From: Clostridiales bacterium
Lineage (GTDB): Bacteria > Bacillota > Clostridia > Oscillospirales > Oscillospiraceae
Reading direction: 5' to 3'
DNA length: 34,754 nucleotides
Assembly (NCBI GenBank): GCA_021201475.1
Contig: JAJQEV010000060.1
Location: forward strand, 1-34,754
The notes beneath the pieces were generated by a model that ran no database searches, was not told the origin of the DNA, and saw only the letters and a program-made list of their open reading frames with translations. The translations under genes and the position numbers were made by a program. Shown here piece by piece: positions 23,014-30,779 of the stretch (within the stretch, counting starts at the first letter, position 1; the number at the start of each line of letters is the position of its first letter).

Positions 23014-23105
23014 CCTCTTTCCCCCTGCGCGTTCCCGCGCGATGGTTTCTCCCCCTTTAATTCCTGTTTTGCCCACAGGAAAACCAAATTAAAAAATGAA
23101 AGAGG
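23014..23105 (+). promoter_or_regulatory. candidate anti-RBS / RBS pairing controlling metY translation
   Basis: CCTCTTTC (23014-23021) is a perfect 8-nt complement of GAAAGAGG (23098-23105), the metY Shine-Dalgarno. Between them are two local hairpins, GCGCG/CGCGC (about 23027-23040) and TTCCTGT/ACAGGAA (23061-23081), which would bring the two arms together. The resulting fold would sequester the metY start site. Confidence 0.5.
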
Positions 23106-23114
23106 TATTTTATC

Positions 23115-24416
23115 ATGGCAGCCATTACTGAACAGACGAAACAGTCCTGGAAATTTGAGACGAAACAGCTCCACATCGGCCAGGAAAGCCCCGACCCCGC
23201 CACCGACGCCCGGGCGGTGCCCATTTACCAGACCACCTCCTACGTGTTCCGCAACAGCCAGCACGCCGCCGACCGGTTCGGTCTGGCCGATGCGGGCAAC
23301 ATCTACGGCCGCCTGACCAACTCCACCCAGGGTGTGTTTGAGGACCGGGTGGCGGCTCTGGAGGGCGGCGTGGCCGGTCTGGCTCTGTCCGCCGGTGCGG
23401 CGGCCGTCACCTACACCATTCAGGCCCTGGCCACCGCTGGGAGCCATATCGTGGCCCAAAAGACCATCTACGGCGGCTCCTACAACCTGCTGGCCCACAC
23501 CCTGCCCCTCTACGGCATCACCACCACCTTTGTGGATGCCCACGACCTGGCCCAGGTGGAGGCTGCCATTCAGGAGAACACCCGCGCCGTCTACATCGAG
23601 ACCCTGGGCAACCCCAACTCCGACATTCCGGACATCGATGCCATCGCCGCCATCGCCCATAAACACGGTCTGCCCTTGGTGATCGACAACACCTTCGGCA
23701 CCCCCTACCTGATTCGTCCCATCGAGCATGGCGCGGACATCGTGGTACACTCCGCCACCAAGTTCATCGGCGGCCATGGCTCCTCCCTGGGCGGCGTCAT
23801 TGTGGACGGCGGCACCTTCGACTGGGCCGCCTCCGGCAATTACCCCCAAATTGCCGCCCCCAACCCCTCCTATCACGGCGTCTCCTTCGTCCAGGCCGCA
23901 GGCCCCGCCGCCTTCGTCACCTACATCCGTGCCATCCTGTTGCGGGACACCGGCGCAACCATCTCCCCCTTCAACGCCTTCCTGCTGCTCCAGGGGCTGG
24001 AGACCCTGTCCCTGCGGGTGGAGCGGCACAATGAGAACACCGCCAAAGTGGTTGACTACCTGGTGAAGAACCCCCACGTGGAGCACGTCAACCACCCCTC
24101 CCTCCCCGACCATCCCGACCACGCCCTGTATGAGAAGTATTTCCCCAACGGCGGCGGCTCCATCTTCACCTTCGATCTGAAGGGGGACGCGGAGGACGCC
24201 AAGGCGTTTATTGACCGGCTCCAGCTGTTCAGCCTGCTGGCCAACGTGGCCGACGTGAAGAGCCTGGTGATTCACCCTGCCTCCACCACCCACAGCCAGA
24301 TGAGCGCCCAGGAACTGGAGGATGCGGGCATCCACCCCAACACCATCCGTCTGTCCATCGGCACCGAGCATATTGACGACATTCTCGCCGACCTGGAGCA
24401 GGCGTTCCAGGGCTAA
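23115..24416 (+). CDS. metY: O-acetylhomoserine sulfhydrylase (Cys/Met metabolism PLP enzyme)
   Basis: 433 aa, full length for MetY. Makes homocysteine from O-acetylhomoserine and sulfide. PLP features: [68 protein letters not shown] with the Schiff-base Lys216 and Asp191, and the C-terminal [19 protein letters not shown] and [13 protein letters not shown]. The long N-terminus ([32 protein letters not shown]) and the insert around 225-250 are typical of MetY rather than MetB/MetC. RBS GAGG is 9 nt before ATG. Monocistronic: own promoter, regulatory leader and terminator. Cytosolic. Confidence 0.95.
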   Translation: MAAITEQTKQSWKFETKQLHIGQESPDPATDARAVPIYQTTSYVFRNSQHAADRFGLADAGNIYGRLTNSTQGVFEDRVAALEGGVAGLALSAGAAAVTYTIQALATAGSHIVAQKTIYGGSYNLLAHTLPLYGITTTFVDAHDLAQVEAAIQENTRAVYIETLGNPNSDIPDIDAIAAIAHKHGLPLVIDNTFGTPYLIRPIEHGADIVVHSATKFIGGHGSSLGGVIVDGGTFDWAASGNYPQIAAPNPSYHGVSFVQAAGPAAFVTYIRAILLRDTGATISPFNAFLLLQGLETLSLRVERHNENTAKVVDYLVKNPHVEHVNHPSLPDHPDHALYEKYFPNGGGSIFTFDLKGDAEDAKAFIDRLQLFSLLANVADVKSLVIHPASTTHSQMSAQELEDAGIHPNTIRLSIGTEHIDDILADLEQAFQG

Positions 24417-24440
24417 CTCAGCAACCCCCGCCCTCAGCAA

Positions 24441-24478
24441 CGCCGCTGTAAATCTTTTGGTTTACAGCGGCGATTTTT
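24441..24478 (+). terminator. intrinsic terminator of metY
   Basis: 12-bp perfect stem CGCCGCTGTAAA/TTTACAGCGGCG with an 8-nt loop, followed by ATTTTT, 24 bp after the metY stop. Confidence 0.92.
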
Positions 24479-24489
24479 CGTGCTATTCT
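24461..24489 (+). promoter_or_regulatory. candidate promoter of the symporter, overlapping the metY terminator
   Basis: TTTACA (24461-24466, the 3' arm of the terminator stem), 17-nt spacer, TATTCT (24484-24489), about 45 nt before the symporter ATG. No other promoter is visible in the 119-bp gap. Confidence 0.5.
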
Positions 24490-24535
24490 ATTATCTGTGC
24501 GGCAACGCGCCGAAAAAATTGAGAGGAGAAACGCT

Positions 24536-25765
24536 ATGAAGCTCTTCAAAAAAGTCAACATCACCCTAGCCATCTTCATCGGCCTGGTGCTGGGTATCCT
24601 GCTGGGCCTGTTGGTGCCGGGCAGCGTGGGCTGGTTCTACAGCATCCTGTCCGTCGTCAGCTCCCTATACATGAACGCGTTGAACATGATGATTTACCCC
24701 CTGGTGTTCTGCTCCATTATCGTAGGCATCCACGGCATCGGCAGCGTCAGCAAGACCGGTAAAATCGGCGGGCTGTCCCTGCTGTTCTTCCTGGTGACGA
24801 CCGCTGTGGCCAGCGCCCTGGGCCTGGTGCTGCCCCGCATCCTGAACCTGGGCACCGGCGTCACCATCGAGATGACGGAAAGCACAGTGGAGGCCACCCA
24901 GTTCACCAGCCTGCTGGACACGCTGGAGAACCTGATCCCCTCCAATCCCATCGCCTCCTTCGCGGACGGCAATATGCTTCAGGTGCTGGTGTTCGCCCTC
25001 ATCATCGGCTTCACCATCCTGGCCGTGGGGGAAAAGGGCGAGCCGCTGATGGCCGTTATCACATCTGTCAACGACATTTCCCTGAAAATCATCTCCGTGG
25101 TGATGTACTTCACCCCGCTGGGCGTCCTCTGCTCCATCGCCACTGTAGTGGAGGCCAACGGCACAGACACCATCCTGTCCCTGGCCACCGTGATGATTGC
25201 CCTGTACGTTACGTATTTCGTGTACGTCGTGGTGTTCTACGGCGGGCTGGTGCGGACGCTGGGCAAGTGCTCCATCCGCAAGTTCTTCTCCGCCGTGGCT
25301 CCGGCAGCACTGAACGCCTTCGGCACCTGCTCCTCCTCCGCCACCATCCCCCTGAGCATGAAATGCATGGAGGAGGAGCTGGACTGCCCCAACGAGATCA
25401 CCTCCCTGGCCGTCCCCCTGGGGGCCACGGTGAACATGGACGCAGTGTCCATCGTGATGAGCTTCATGATTACCTTCTTCGCCTCTGCCTGCGGGGTGGA
25501 GGTCAGCATCAGCATGATGGTGGTAATTCTGCTGGCCAACGTGCTGCTGAGCATCGGCACCCCCGGCGTCCCCGGCGGAGCCATCGCCTCTTTCGCCGCC
25601 CTGTCCGCCATGGCGGGACTGCCCACCGGCATCATGGGTGTGTACATCAGCGTCAACACCCTGGCGGACATGGGGGCCACCTGCGTCAACGTGCTGGGGG
25701 ACCTGACCTGCTGCCAGGTGCTGAATGCCCAGCTGAACAAGGAACAGCCCGTGAAAACGAAATAA
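24536..25765 (+). CDS. dicarboxylate/amino acid:cation symporter (DAACS)
   Basis: 409 aa integral membrane transporter of the glutamate/aspartate/serine/dicarboxylate:Na+ or H+ family (SDF). Start at 24536 with GAGGAG upstream; an open stretch above it overlaps the spacer. Family marks include an N-terminal hydrophobic helix (ITLAIFIGLVLGILLGLLV), PLVFCSIIVGI, the Ser-rich hairpin 1 GTCSSSATIPLSMKCMEE, the helix 7 motif VNMDAVSIVMSF (NMDGT in GltPh), and hairpin 2 GTPGVPGGAIASFAAL. About eight membrane helices plus two re-entrant loops. The Gly-Thr of NMDGT is replaced by Ala-Val, so the substrate and ion coupling may differ from classical glutamate carriers. Confidence 0.93.
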   Translation: MKLFKKVNITLAIFIGLVLGILLGLLVPGSVGWFYSILSVVSSLYMNALNMMIYPLVFCSIIVGIHGIGSVSKTGKIGGLSLLFFLVTTAVASALGLVLPRILNLGTGVTIEMTESTVEATQFTSLLDTLENLIPSNPIASFADGNMLQVLVFALIIGFTILAVGEKGEPLMAVITSVNDISLKIISVVMYFTPLGVLCSIATVVEANGTDTILSLATVMIALYVTYFVYVVVFYGGLVRTLGKCSIRKFFSAVAPAALNAFGTCSSSATIPLSMKCMEEELDCPNEITSLAVPLGATVNMDAVSIVMSFMITFFASACGVEVSISMMVVILLANVLLSIGTPGVPGGAIASFAALSAMAGLPTGIMGVYISVNTLADMGATCVNVLGDLTCCQVLNAQLNKEQPVKTK

Positions 25766-25780
25766 CCCCTCAACCTAAAC

Positions 25781-25810
25781 CGCGCCCGCAGGCCGCTGCC
25801 TGCGGGCGCG
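25781..25810. terminator. hairpin terminator between convergent genes
   Basis: 12-bp perfect stem CGCGCCCGCAGG/CCTGCGGGCGCG with a 6-nt loop, between the stops of the symporter (plus) and the XRE regulator (minus). U-tracts are weak on both sides (TTCGTC on plus), so it probably acts as a bidirectional, stem-driven terminator. Confidence 0.75.
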
Positions 25811-25823
25811 TTCGTCGCGTTTG

Positions 25824-27137
25824 TCAACTGAGTTTTCTCTTTTTCAGCTCGTGGCGGTACCAGAGAAGCCCCGCTGCCAGCTCTGCGGCGTAGGCCACGC
25901 TGAACACGTTGCCGACCACCGTTCGGATATGGCTTGCCGCTGCAAAGTCCTCCTCCGTCAGCACCCGCACCGTCCAGCTGTCCCCTTCGCCGCTGGTCAG
26001 CACCTGCCAGACGTCGGTATTCCGCCACTCGTATTCCAGCGCGGTACCGTCCGGGCCTTCGAGTTCTTCCAGGTAGACTTCCTCCCCGGTGGCATCTTCC
26101 TCAGTGCCATTCTCCTCCGCAGCAGCCTCATCGTCCTGCATTCTTGCGACATCAGACTCCACCGATTCAACGGTAGATTCCCCGCCCAAGACCGCATCGT
26201 CGGGTTCCGGCTCCGTCGCCATGTAGGTCTGGAAGCTGGCAAAGTCGGTAAAGACGGTGCCCTGCACCAGCTGTTCCGCAGAAGCGTTCTCGTTGAACAT
26301 CAGCTGACCCACCAGGGTCAGCGCCATCACCAGCGCCGTGACGCCAAGGGTCTTTCCTCTCGCCTTCCACAATTTGGTGCGGCGGGTGACCTCCTCCTCG
26401 CTGATGCGGTAAAAGCCCCGCTTCTCCGCCGTGCGGGAAACCACTATCGTCAGGATGCCCCACAGCGCCGCCGCCAGCAGGCCGTCTATCAGCCCGTAGG
26501 CCAGCCAGGTGACACCTGCAATCCCCTGATAGGTGTCATAGGGAATCGCAATCAGGGGGATGGTCGCCCCCAGCAGCACCACCGCCAGCCCCATCACGGC
26601 CTTCGCCGTGCGCAGGAGGAAGCGCCGAAAATTGTTCAACTCCTCCCCCTGGAAGTCCTCCCCGCCAGTCCCGGCGTGGGCCAGGATGCAGAAGACCGCC
26701 TCGCACAAGACCGCCGCCACATAGAACAGGCAGCCCACAAAGAAGCCGATATACGCCCGGTTGAAGCCGAAGTTCATCACCATGGCCCCCAGCAGCCCCG
26801 CCAGGCTCAGCCCCACGGACAGCATACTGCGGGTCAGCAACTTTGTCTTTCCGTCGGACAGGATGCGGGCGATTTGCTTTTCCGTCCTGGGGGAGGGCCG
26901 GGCCACCCCGGCTGGCTCCCCGGCGGGGTTACGCTCCCCCCGGAGCAGTTCGTCCGTCGTCACGCCGAACAGCTCCGCGATCACCGGAATCAGGGTCAGG
27001 TCGGGCAGGCTCTCGTCCCGCTCCCAGCGGCTCACCGCCTTATCGGAGACGTTCAGCCGCTCCGCCAGCTCCTTCTGGGTCATGCCGCTGGCCTTGCGGA
27101 GGACGGCAATGAACCTTCCTATTGTTTTCGCTTCCAC
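25824..27137 (-). CDS. membrane-anchored XRE-family transcriptional regulator
   Basis: 437 aa with a GTG start (27137) and AAGGAG 9 nt upstream. Residues 4-65 are a HTH_3 domain (IGRFIAVLRKASGMTQKELAERLNVSDKAVSRWERDESLPD, in pieces typical of Xre). After a charged linker come four or five hydrophobic segments (about 105-128, 132-155, 183-205, 212-233, 277-296), an extracytoplasmic-looking acidic region (about 300-400, Glu/Asp/Thr-rich) and a last hydrophobic segment near 405-425 ending in KKRK. This layout is widespread in Clostridia and suggests a one-component sensor at the membrane. Ligand and targets unknown; no partner gene adjacent. Confidence 0.88.
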   Translation of the reverse strand: MEAKTIGRFIAVLRKASGMTQKELAERLNVSDKAVSRWERDESLPDLTLIPVIAELFGVTTDELLRGERNPAGEPAGVARPSPRTEKQIARILSDGKTKLLTRSMLSVGLSLAGLLGAMVMNFGFNRAYIGFFVGCLFYVAAVLCEAVFCILAHAGTGGEDFQGEELNNFRRFLLRTAKAVMGLAVVLLGATIPLIAIPYDTYQGIAGVTWLAYGLIDGLLAAALWGILTIVVSRTAEKRGFYRISEEEVTRRTKLWKARGKTLGVTALVMALTLVGQLMFNENASAEQLVQGTVFTDFASFQTYMATEPEPDDAVLGGESTVESVESDVARMQDDEAAAEENGTEEDATGEEVYLEELEGPDGTALEYEWRNTDVWQVLTSGEGDSWTVRVLTEEDFAAASHIRTVVGNVFSVAYAAELAAGLLWYRHELKKRKLS

Positions 27138-27215
27138 GGTACTTCACTCCTTACGAACCTTACGAAAATTTGCTGTCCGGGCCCTTTGGACAAGTTTATC
27201 CTAGCAAATTCCCGC

Positions 27216-27283
27216 AAAAAAAGCCACCCCACAGACCGAAAATCACTCTCGCTTTGCGAGAATCGGCTCTGGAGGCGGCTTTT
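27216..27283 (-). terminator. terminator of the nudix-larC2 unit
   Basis: Minus strand: AAAAGCCGCC (27283-27274) pairs with GGTGGCTTTT (27228-27219, one G.T pair), continuing into a run of T. An inner hairpin TCTCGC/GCGAGA sits in the loop. It follows the larC2 stop by 5 bp. Confidence 0.65.
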
Positions 27284-27288
27284 CGCCC

Positions 27289-27756
27289 TTACTGCCCGTC
27301 CTGCGCCCAGGCGGTCTGAGCCAGGCGGTACACCGTCTGATAACTCTCTCCGGTGGCCCGGCACAGGGCGGCTACGCTGTCGTACTCCGGGTAGGCCCGC
27401 GCCGACCCATCCGGCAGGGTGCAGACCTTCACCGTCACCTGGCCCAGCGCCGTCTCCACCTGGGCTATCCTTCGGGGGAGGATGGTTCGCTCCATCTCCA
27501 CCCGGCGGATGCCGATGGTGGTAGTGTGGAGGAAGATGACTTCCTCCAGCGCCGGGCGCTGCGCCTCGGTGCAAATCACGCTGAGGAGGCAGGCCGGGCG
27601 GTTTTTCTTCATATAAATGGGCTGGTAGTACACATCCCTGGCCCCTGCGGAAAACAGCAGCTCCATGACGAGGCCCAGGTTTTCCCCGGTGATGTCGTCC
27701 AGATTCGTCTCCAGCTTCCAGATAGTGTCTCTGCCGTTGGTATCCTGCGGCGTCAT
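27289..27756 (-). CDS. stand-alone C-terminal domain of nickel-pincer cofactor protein LarC (LarC2)
   Basis: 155 aa from the ATG at 27756 (GGGAG 9 nt upstream). It matches the C-terminal half of LarC/DUF111: LETNLDDITGENLGLVMELLFSAGARDVYYQPIYMKKNRP, TTTIGIRRVEMERTILPRR, VKVCTLPDGSARAYPEYDSV, in order. LarC inserts Ni into the pincer cofactor of lactate racemase-type enzymes using CTP; in Lactiplantibacillus it is made by a programmed frameshift joining LarC1 and LarC2. Here no LarC1, LarB, LarE or LarA is adjacent, and the gene upstream is a Nudix hydrolase. It may work with a distant LarC1 or be a remnant with an intact frame. Confidence 0.78.
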   Translation of the reverse strand: MTPQDTNGRDTIWKLETNLDDITGENLGLVMELLFSAGARDVYYQPIYMKKNRPACLLSVICTEAQRPALEEVIFLHTTTIGIRRVEMERTILPRRIAQVETALGQVTVKVCTLPDGSARAYPEYDSVAALCRATGESYQTVYRLAQTAWAQDGQ

Positions 27757-27810
27757 GCCGATACACTCCCTTCTGTTTCCGCTTTGTTGCGGCCTGTTAC
27801 CGCTTGTCAT

Positions 27811-27831
27811 TTTTTCACAGGCTGTGAAAAA
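27811..27831. repeat. perfect 9-bp inverted repeat over the nudix stop codon
   Basis: TTTTTCACA-GGC-TGTGAAAAA. The minus-strand TGA of the Nudix gene lies inside the palindrome. No U-run follows on either side beyond the arms, so it is not a standard terminator; it may be an RNA-stability hairpin or a protein site. Confidence 0.5.
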
Positions 27832-28441
27832 CTTCCGCCCAGCAGGTCAGCAGTTGCCAGGTGATGCGGGCGGTCAGCCCCCAAATGGTCTCCCCGTCCC
27901 AGGGCCAGTACAGGGCCTCCTGCCGGAGGCGATAGTCCTTCAAAAACCGCTGTGCCGCCGGAGGCTGCCCCTCCAAATGCTCCGGGGCCAGAGTGAAGGA
28001 GGTGCGGCTGGGCGGGTTTGCCAGCAGCCAGTCCACCGGCACGGTAAAGATGCGTCCCACCTCCGTCGGGGAGGGCCGCGCCTCCTCCAGCGCCGCCTGG
28101 GGCACCACACCCACCACGGGATACACCCGCCGCCGGGAGCTGTGCTCCGCCAGGGGCATTGTCCCCAGCAGGGTGACGGCCTCCGGGGGGATGGAAAGCT
28201 CCTCCCAGGTCTCCCGGAGGGCGGCCTCCTGGGGCGTCTCCGTCCCCTCGATGCCTCCGCCGGGGAAGCACACCTCTCCCGGCTGGCGGTGCAGGGTGGC
28301 CGAGCGCACCTCGTAGAGCAGGGCGCAGCCCTCCGCCGTCTCCACCAGCGGCACCAGCACCGCCGCGTCCCGGGGCCGGTCTGTGGCAGGGGCGGTCTGC
28401 CGGGCCAGCGCCCCGCGCAGGCGTTCCAGTTCGTTTTTCAT
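27815..28441 (-). CDS. CoA pyrophosphatase, Nudix family (NudL/YeaB-like)
   Basis: 208 aa. The Nudix box is complete (GGGIEGTETPQEAALRE and TWEEL), giving the Mg2+-binding REXXEE helix. The segment before it, RSATLHRQPGEVCFPGG, matches the UPF0035 signature that marks coenzyme A pyrophosphatases, which cleave CoA or oxidised CoA to 3',5'-ADP and phosphopantetheine. RBS GGGAGG is 4-5 nt from the ATG. Followed by larC2 in the same direction, with a 58-bp gap. Confidence 0.9.
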   Translation of the reverse strand: MKNELERLRGALARQTAPATDRPRDAAVLVPLVETAEGCALLYEVRSATLHRQPGEVCFPGGGIEGTETPQEAALRETWEELSIPPEAVTLLGTMPLAEHSSRRRVYPVVGVVPQAALEEARPSPTEVGRIFTVPVDWLLANPPSRTSFTLAPEHLEGQPPAAQRFLKDYRLRQEALYWPWDGETIWGLTARITWQLLTCWAEVFHSL

Positions 28442-28522
28442 GGGTCCTCCCGTCCAATGGAACGGGAGCTATCGGCCTTCGGTCGACAGCCCCCGCTGAT
28501 TCCGGTTTTATTTTTTCGTGTC

Positions 28523-29668
28523 CTAGTTTTCAAACAGCTTCAAGAGCTTTCTGAAGTACTCATCCTCGCTCTCCTGCTGCGGCTGGCTCCTCTGCTCTGC
28601 CTCGGCCTGGGCACTATCGCCCGCCGTCTCAGCGGATTCTTCCCCGCCCTGCCCGTTGGCAGACTGGGCGGCGTCTCCGGAGGGTTTGGGCGGGACGCTC
28701 TCCTCCGCAGGCTTCTCGTCAAAGCCGGTGGCGATGACGGTAATACGAATCTCATCCTCCAGCGTCTCATCAATGGTGGCGCCGAAGATGATGTTGGCCT
28801 CCGGATTGGCGGCCTGCTGCACCATGGAGGCGGCTTCCTCCACCTCCTCAAGGCCGATGTCCGGGTCGCCGGTGATGTTGATGATAACGCCCCGTGCGCC
28901 GTTGATGGAGGTCTCCAGCAGCGGGGAGGAGATGGCCATCTGGGCCGCGTCCTTGGCCTTGCCCTCGCCTGCGGCCCGGCCAATGCCCATGTGGGCCAGC
29001 CCCGCGTCCTTCATAACAGTGGTCACGTCGGCAAAGTCCAGGTTGATGAAGCCCACGTTCTTTACCAGGTCGGAGATGGACTCCACCGCCTGGCGCAGCA
29101 CGTCGTCCGCAATAGCAAAGGCATTGCGCATGGTCAGCTTCTGGTCGGTGGCGTAGCGCAGCCGGTCGTTGGGGATGATGACCAGGGAGTCCACTTTGGA
29201 GCGCAGTTCCTCGATGCCGGCCTCTGCGGCTCTCTTGCGGACGAGGCCCTCGAAGCTGAAGGGCTTCGTCACCACGCCCACGGTGAGGATGCCCAACTCC
29301 CGCGCCACCTCGGCTACGATGGGGCTGCCGCCGGTGCCGGTGCCGCCGCCCATGCCGCAGGCCACAAACACCATGTCCGTCCCCTTCAGGGCTTCGGTGA
29401 GTTTATCCCGGCTCTCCTCAGCGGCTTTCCGCCCGACCTCCGGGTTCGCGCCAGCGCCCTGGCCGTGGGTCAGCTTCTCGCCCACCTGAATCTTATAGGT
29501 GGCGCTGGATACGTCCAACGCCTGCTTGTCGGTGTTCACCGCGATGAAGTCTACGCCCTGGGTGCCGGACTCTACCATACGGTTCACCACATTGTTGCCG
29601 CCGCCGCCGATGCCAACAACCTTAATGCTAACAACGTTTTCAGGCTCTTGCTCAAATCCAAAGGACAT
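28523..29668 (-). CDS. ftsZ: cell division GTPase FtsZ
   Basis: 381 aa tubulin homologue forming the Z ring. GTP-binding tubulin signature GGGTGTG at 107-113 (MGGGTGTGGSPIV), N-terminal VVGIGGGGNNVVNRM, T7 synergy loop FINLDFADV, and MGIGRAAGEGKAKDAA. The globular core ends near residue 318. The tail is a Glu/Gln/Ser/Ala-rich linker, and the last residues are DEYFRKLLKLFEN instead of the usual D-IPXFL-basic peptide that binds FtsA, SepF or ZipA. RBS GGAGG. It ends the dcw run and also has its own promoter at 29732-29760. Confidence 0.97.
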   Translation of the reverse strand: MSFGFEQEPENVVSIKVVGIGGGGNNVVNRMVESGTQGVDFIAVNTDKQALDVSSATYKIQVGEKLTHGQGAGANPEVGRKAAEESRDKLTEALKGTDMVFVACGMGGGTGTGGSPIVAEVARELGILTVGVVTKPFSFEGLVRKRAAEAGIEELRSKVDSLVIIPNDRLRYATDQKLTMRNAFAIADDVLRQAVESISDLVKNVGFINLDFADVTTVMKDAGLAHMGIGRAAGEGKAKDAAQMAISSPLLETSINGARGVIINITGDPDIGLEEVEEAASMVQQAANPEANIIFGATIDETLEDEIRITVIATGFDEKPAEESVPPKPSGDAAQSANGQGGEESAETAGDSAQAEAEQRSQPQQESEDEYFRKLLKLFEN

Positions 29669-29731
29669 ATCCAGGTTCCTCCTATGTATAATTCCTGCAA
29701 AATCCGCCGCAGGCTATATTTCGTCTCTTTC

Positions 29732-29760
29732 ATTTTAAACGCAAAGCCTGTGTAGGTCAA
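29732..29760 (-). promoter_or_regulatory. ftsZ promoter
   Basis: Minus-strand -35 TTGACC (29760-29755), 17-nt spacer, -10 TAAAAT (29737-29732), giving a leader of about 60 nt. It lets ftsZ be expressed independently of the upstream murein genes. Confidence 0.7.
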
Positions 29761-29810
29761 GGTGTTTTTTTATTTTTTTGCTCAAGTTTCGCGGAGCCGC
29801 GGGACCCGTG

Positions 29811-30746
29811 TCAATTCTTCGTCAGCCGGGGGTTTCCGTCGGAGAAGGTCATATCCAGGGTGCCGGTGTCGCCGTCCTCCCAGTTGGCGTCCACATAGTC
29901 CTCCAGCACGCCCAGAATCAGCTTGGCCTTATAGTCGTAATCCTCGTCCTGGAGCAGCTTGATGGTCAGGCGGTTCTGGTAGTTGACGATGATCTCGCTC
30001 TCGCTGCTGAGGTCGATGGAAACGACGCCATCCAGCAGCCCCCTATTCCGGAAGGCCGGCAGCAGGTTCAGCAGGCTCTCCAGCATCAGAACCTGGCTCC
30101 GATTCCCTTCCTCGTCCACCGCGATAACGCTCCCGGCTTCCGGCTGGAACAGGGTCAGCCCAATGATATAGGGGTATCCCTCCGGCGGGTCAGGCATTTC
30201 CACAGTCTCCTCTTCCGGCGTCACACCGGAGGAGGCCGCTTCGGCCTCGGACGCATCCGCTTCCTCAGCCTCCCCTTCCGGCTCCACGCCAGAGGAGGAA
30301 GCCCCTTCGTCCATGGCGCCGCCGGTGCCGGAATCCACCTGTTCCAGGAGCTTGCCGCTGCTGTCCATCAGCCACCAGCTGCTGCCGTCATAGATGGCCG
30401 CCTGTGCGTCCGACTCCGCCACCGTGATGACCAGCGTATCCGGCAGCTTGTGGGAAAGGGTGACGCTGCTGACATAGGGCAGCTGCGTCAGCAGCCGCGC
30501 CACCACGGTAGCATCCCGCGTCAGGAGCAGATTGTCCCCCAGGTTCACGCCGGAGGCGTTCACGATCTCCTCCTCGGTATAGTGGACGTTGCCCTCCACC
30601 TCAACGGTATTGATTTTAAAGAAAACAATGGAGCCGCCCAGAATCACGGCCAGAATCAGCACCACGGAGACGGCCAGATACAATCCGTTCAGGTTGCCGC
30701 CGTTTTTCCGCCTGCTCTGGTGCTTTCGGGTTCTCTCTGTAGCCAC
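29811..30746 (-). CDS. ftsQ: cell division protein FtsQ/DivIB
   Basis: 311 aa bitopic divisome protein that works with FtsL/DivIC and FtsB. Basic cytoplasmic N-terminus (TRKHQSRRK), one membrane segment (about 22-44), POTRA domain (VEVEGNVHYTEEEIVNASGVNLGDNLL...), then a beta domain. Between them, residues about 140-185 form an acidic Glu/Ala/Ser/Asp-rich insert (EGEAEEADASEAEAASS), longer than in most relatives. The start is GTG at 30746 with GGGGGAG upstream. Lies 33 bp after murA. Confidence 0.92.
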   Translation of the reverse strand: MATERTRKHQSRRKNGGNLNGLYLAVSVVLILAVILGGSIVFFKINTVEVEGNVHYTEEEIVNASGVNLGDNLLLTRDATVVARLLTQLPYVSSVTLSHKLPDTLVITVAESDAQAAIYDGSSWWLMDSSGKLLEQVDSGTGGAMDEGASSSGVEPEGEAEEADASEAEAASSGVTPEEETVEMPDPPEGYPYIIGLTLFQPEAGSVIAVDEEGNRSQVLMLESLLNLLPAFRNRGLLDGVVSIDLSSESEIIVNYQNRLTIKLLQDEDYDYKAKLILGVLEDYVDANWEDGDTGTLDMTFSDGNPRLTKN

Positions 30747-30779
30747 GCTTCGCTCCCCCTTGCGCTCAAATGGTAAGGT

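Noticed and set aside
22860-23114. SAM, SAH or T-box riboswitch upstream of metY
   Set aside because: None of the conserved core sequences (for example the T-box GGUGGNACCGCG) is present; the region is better described by a leader ORF and anti-RBS.
22950-24440. Minus-strand open frame of 496 codons opposite metY
   Set aside because: Gly/Val/His-rich mirror of metY with no recognisable domain.
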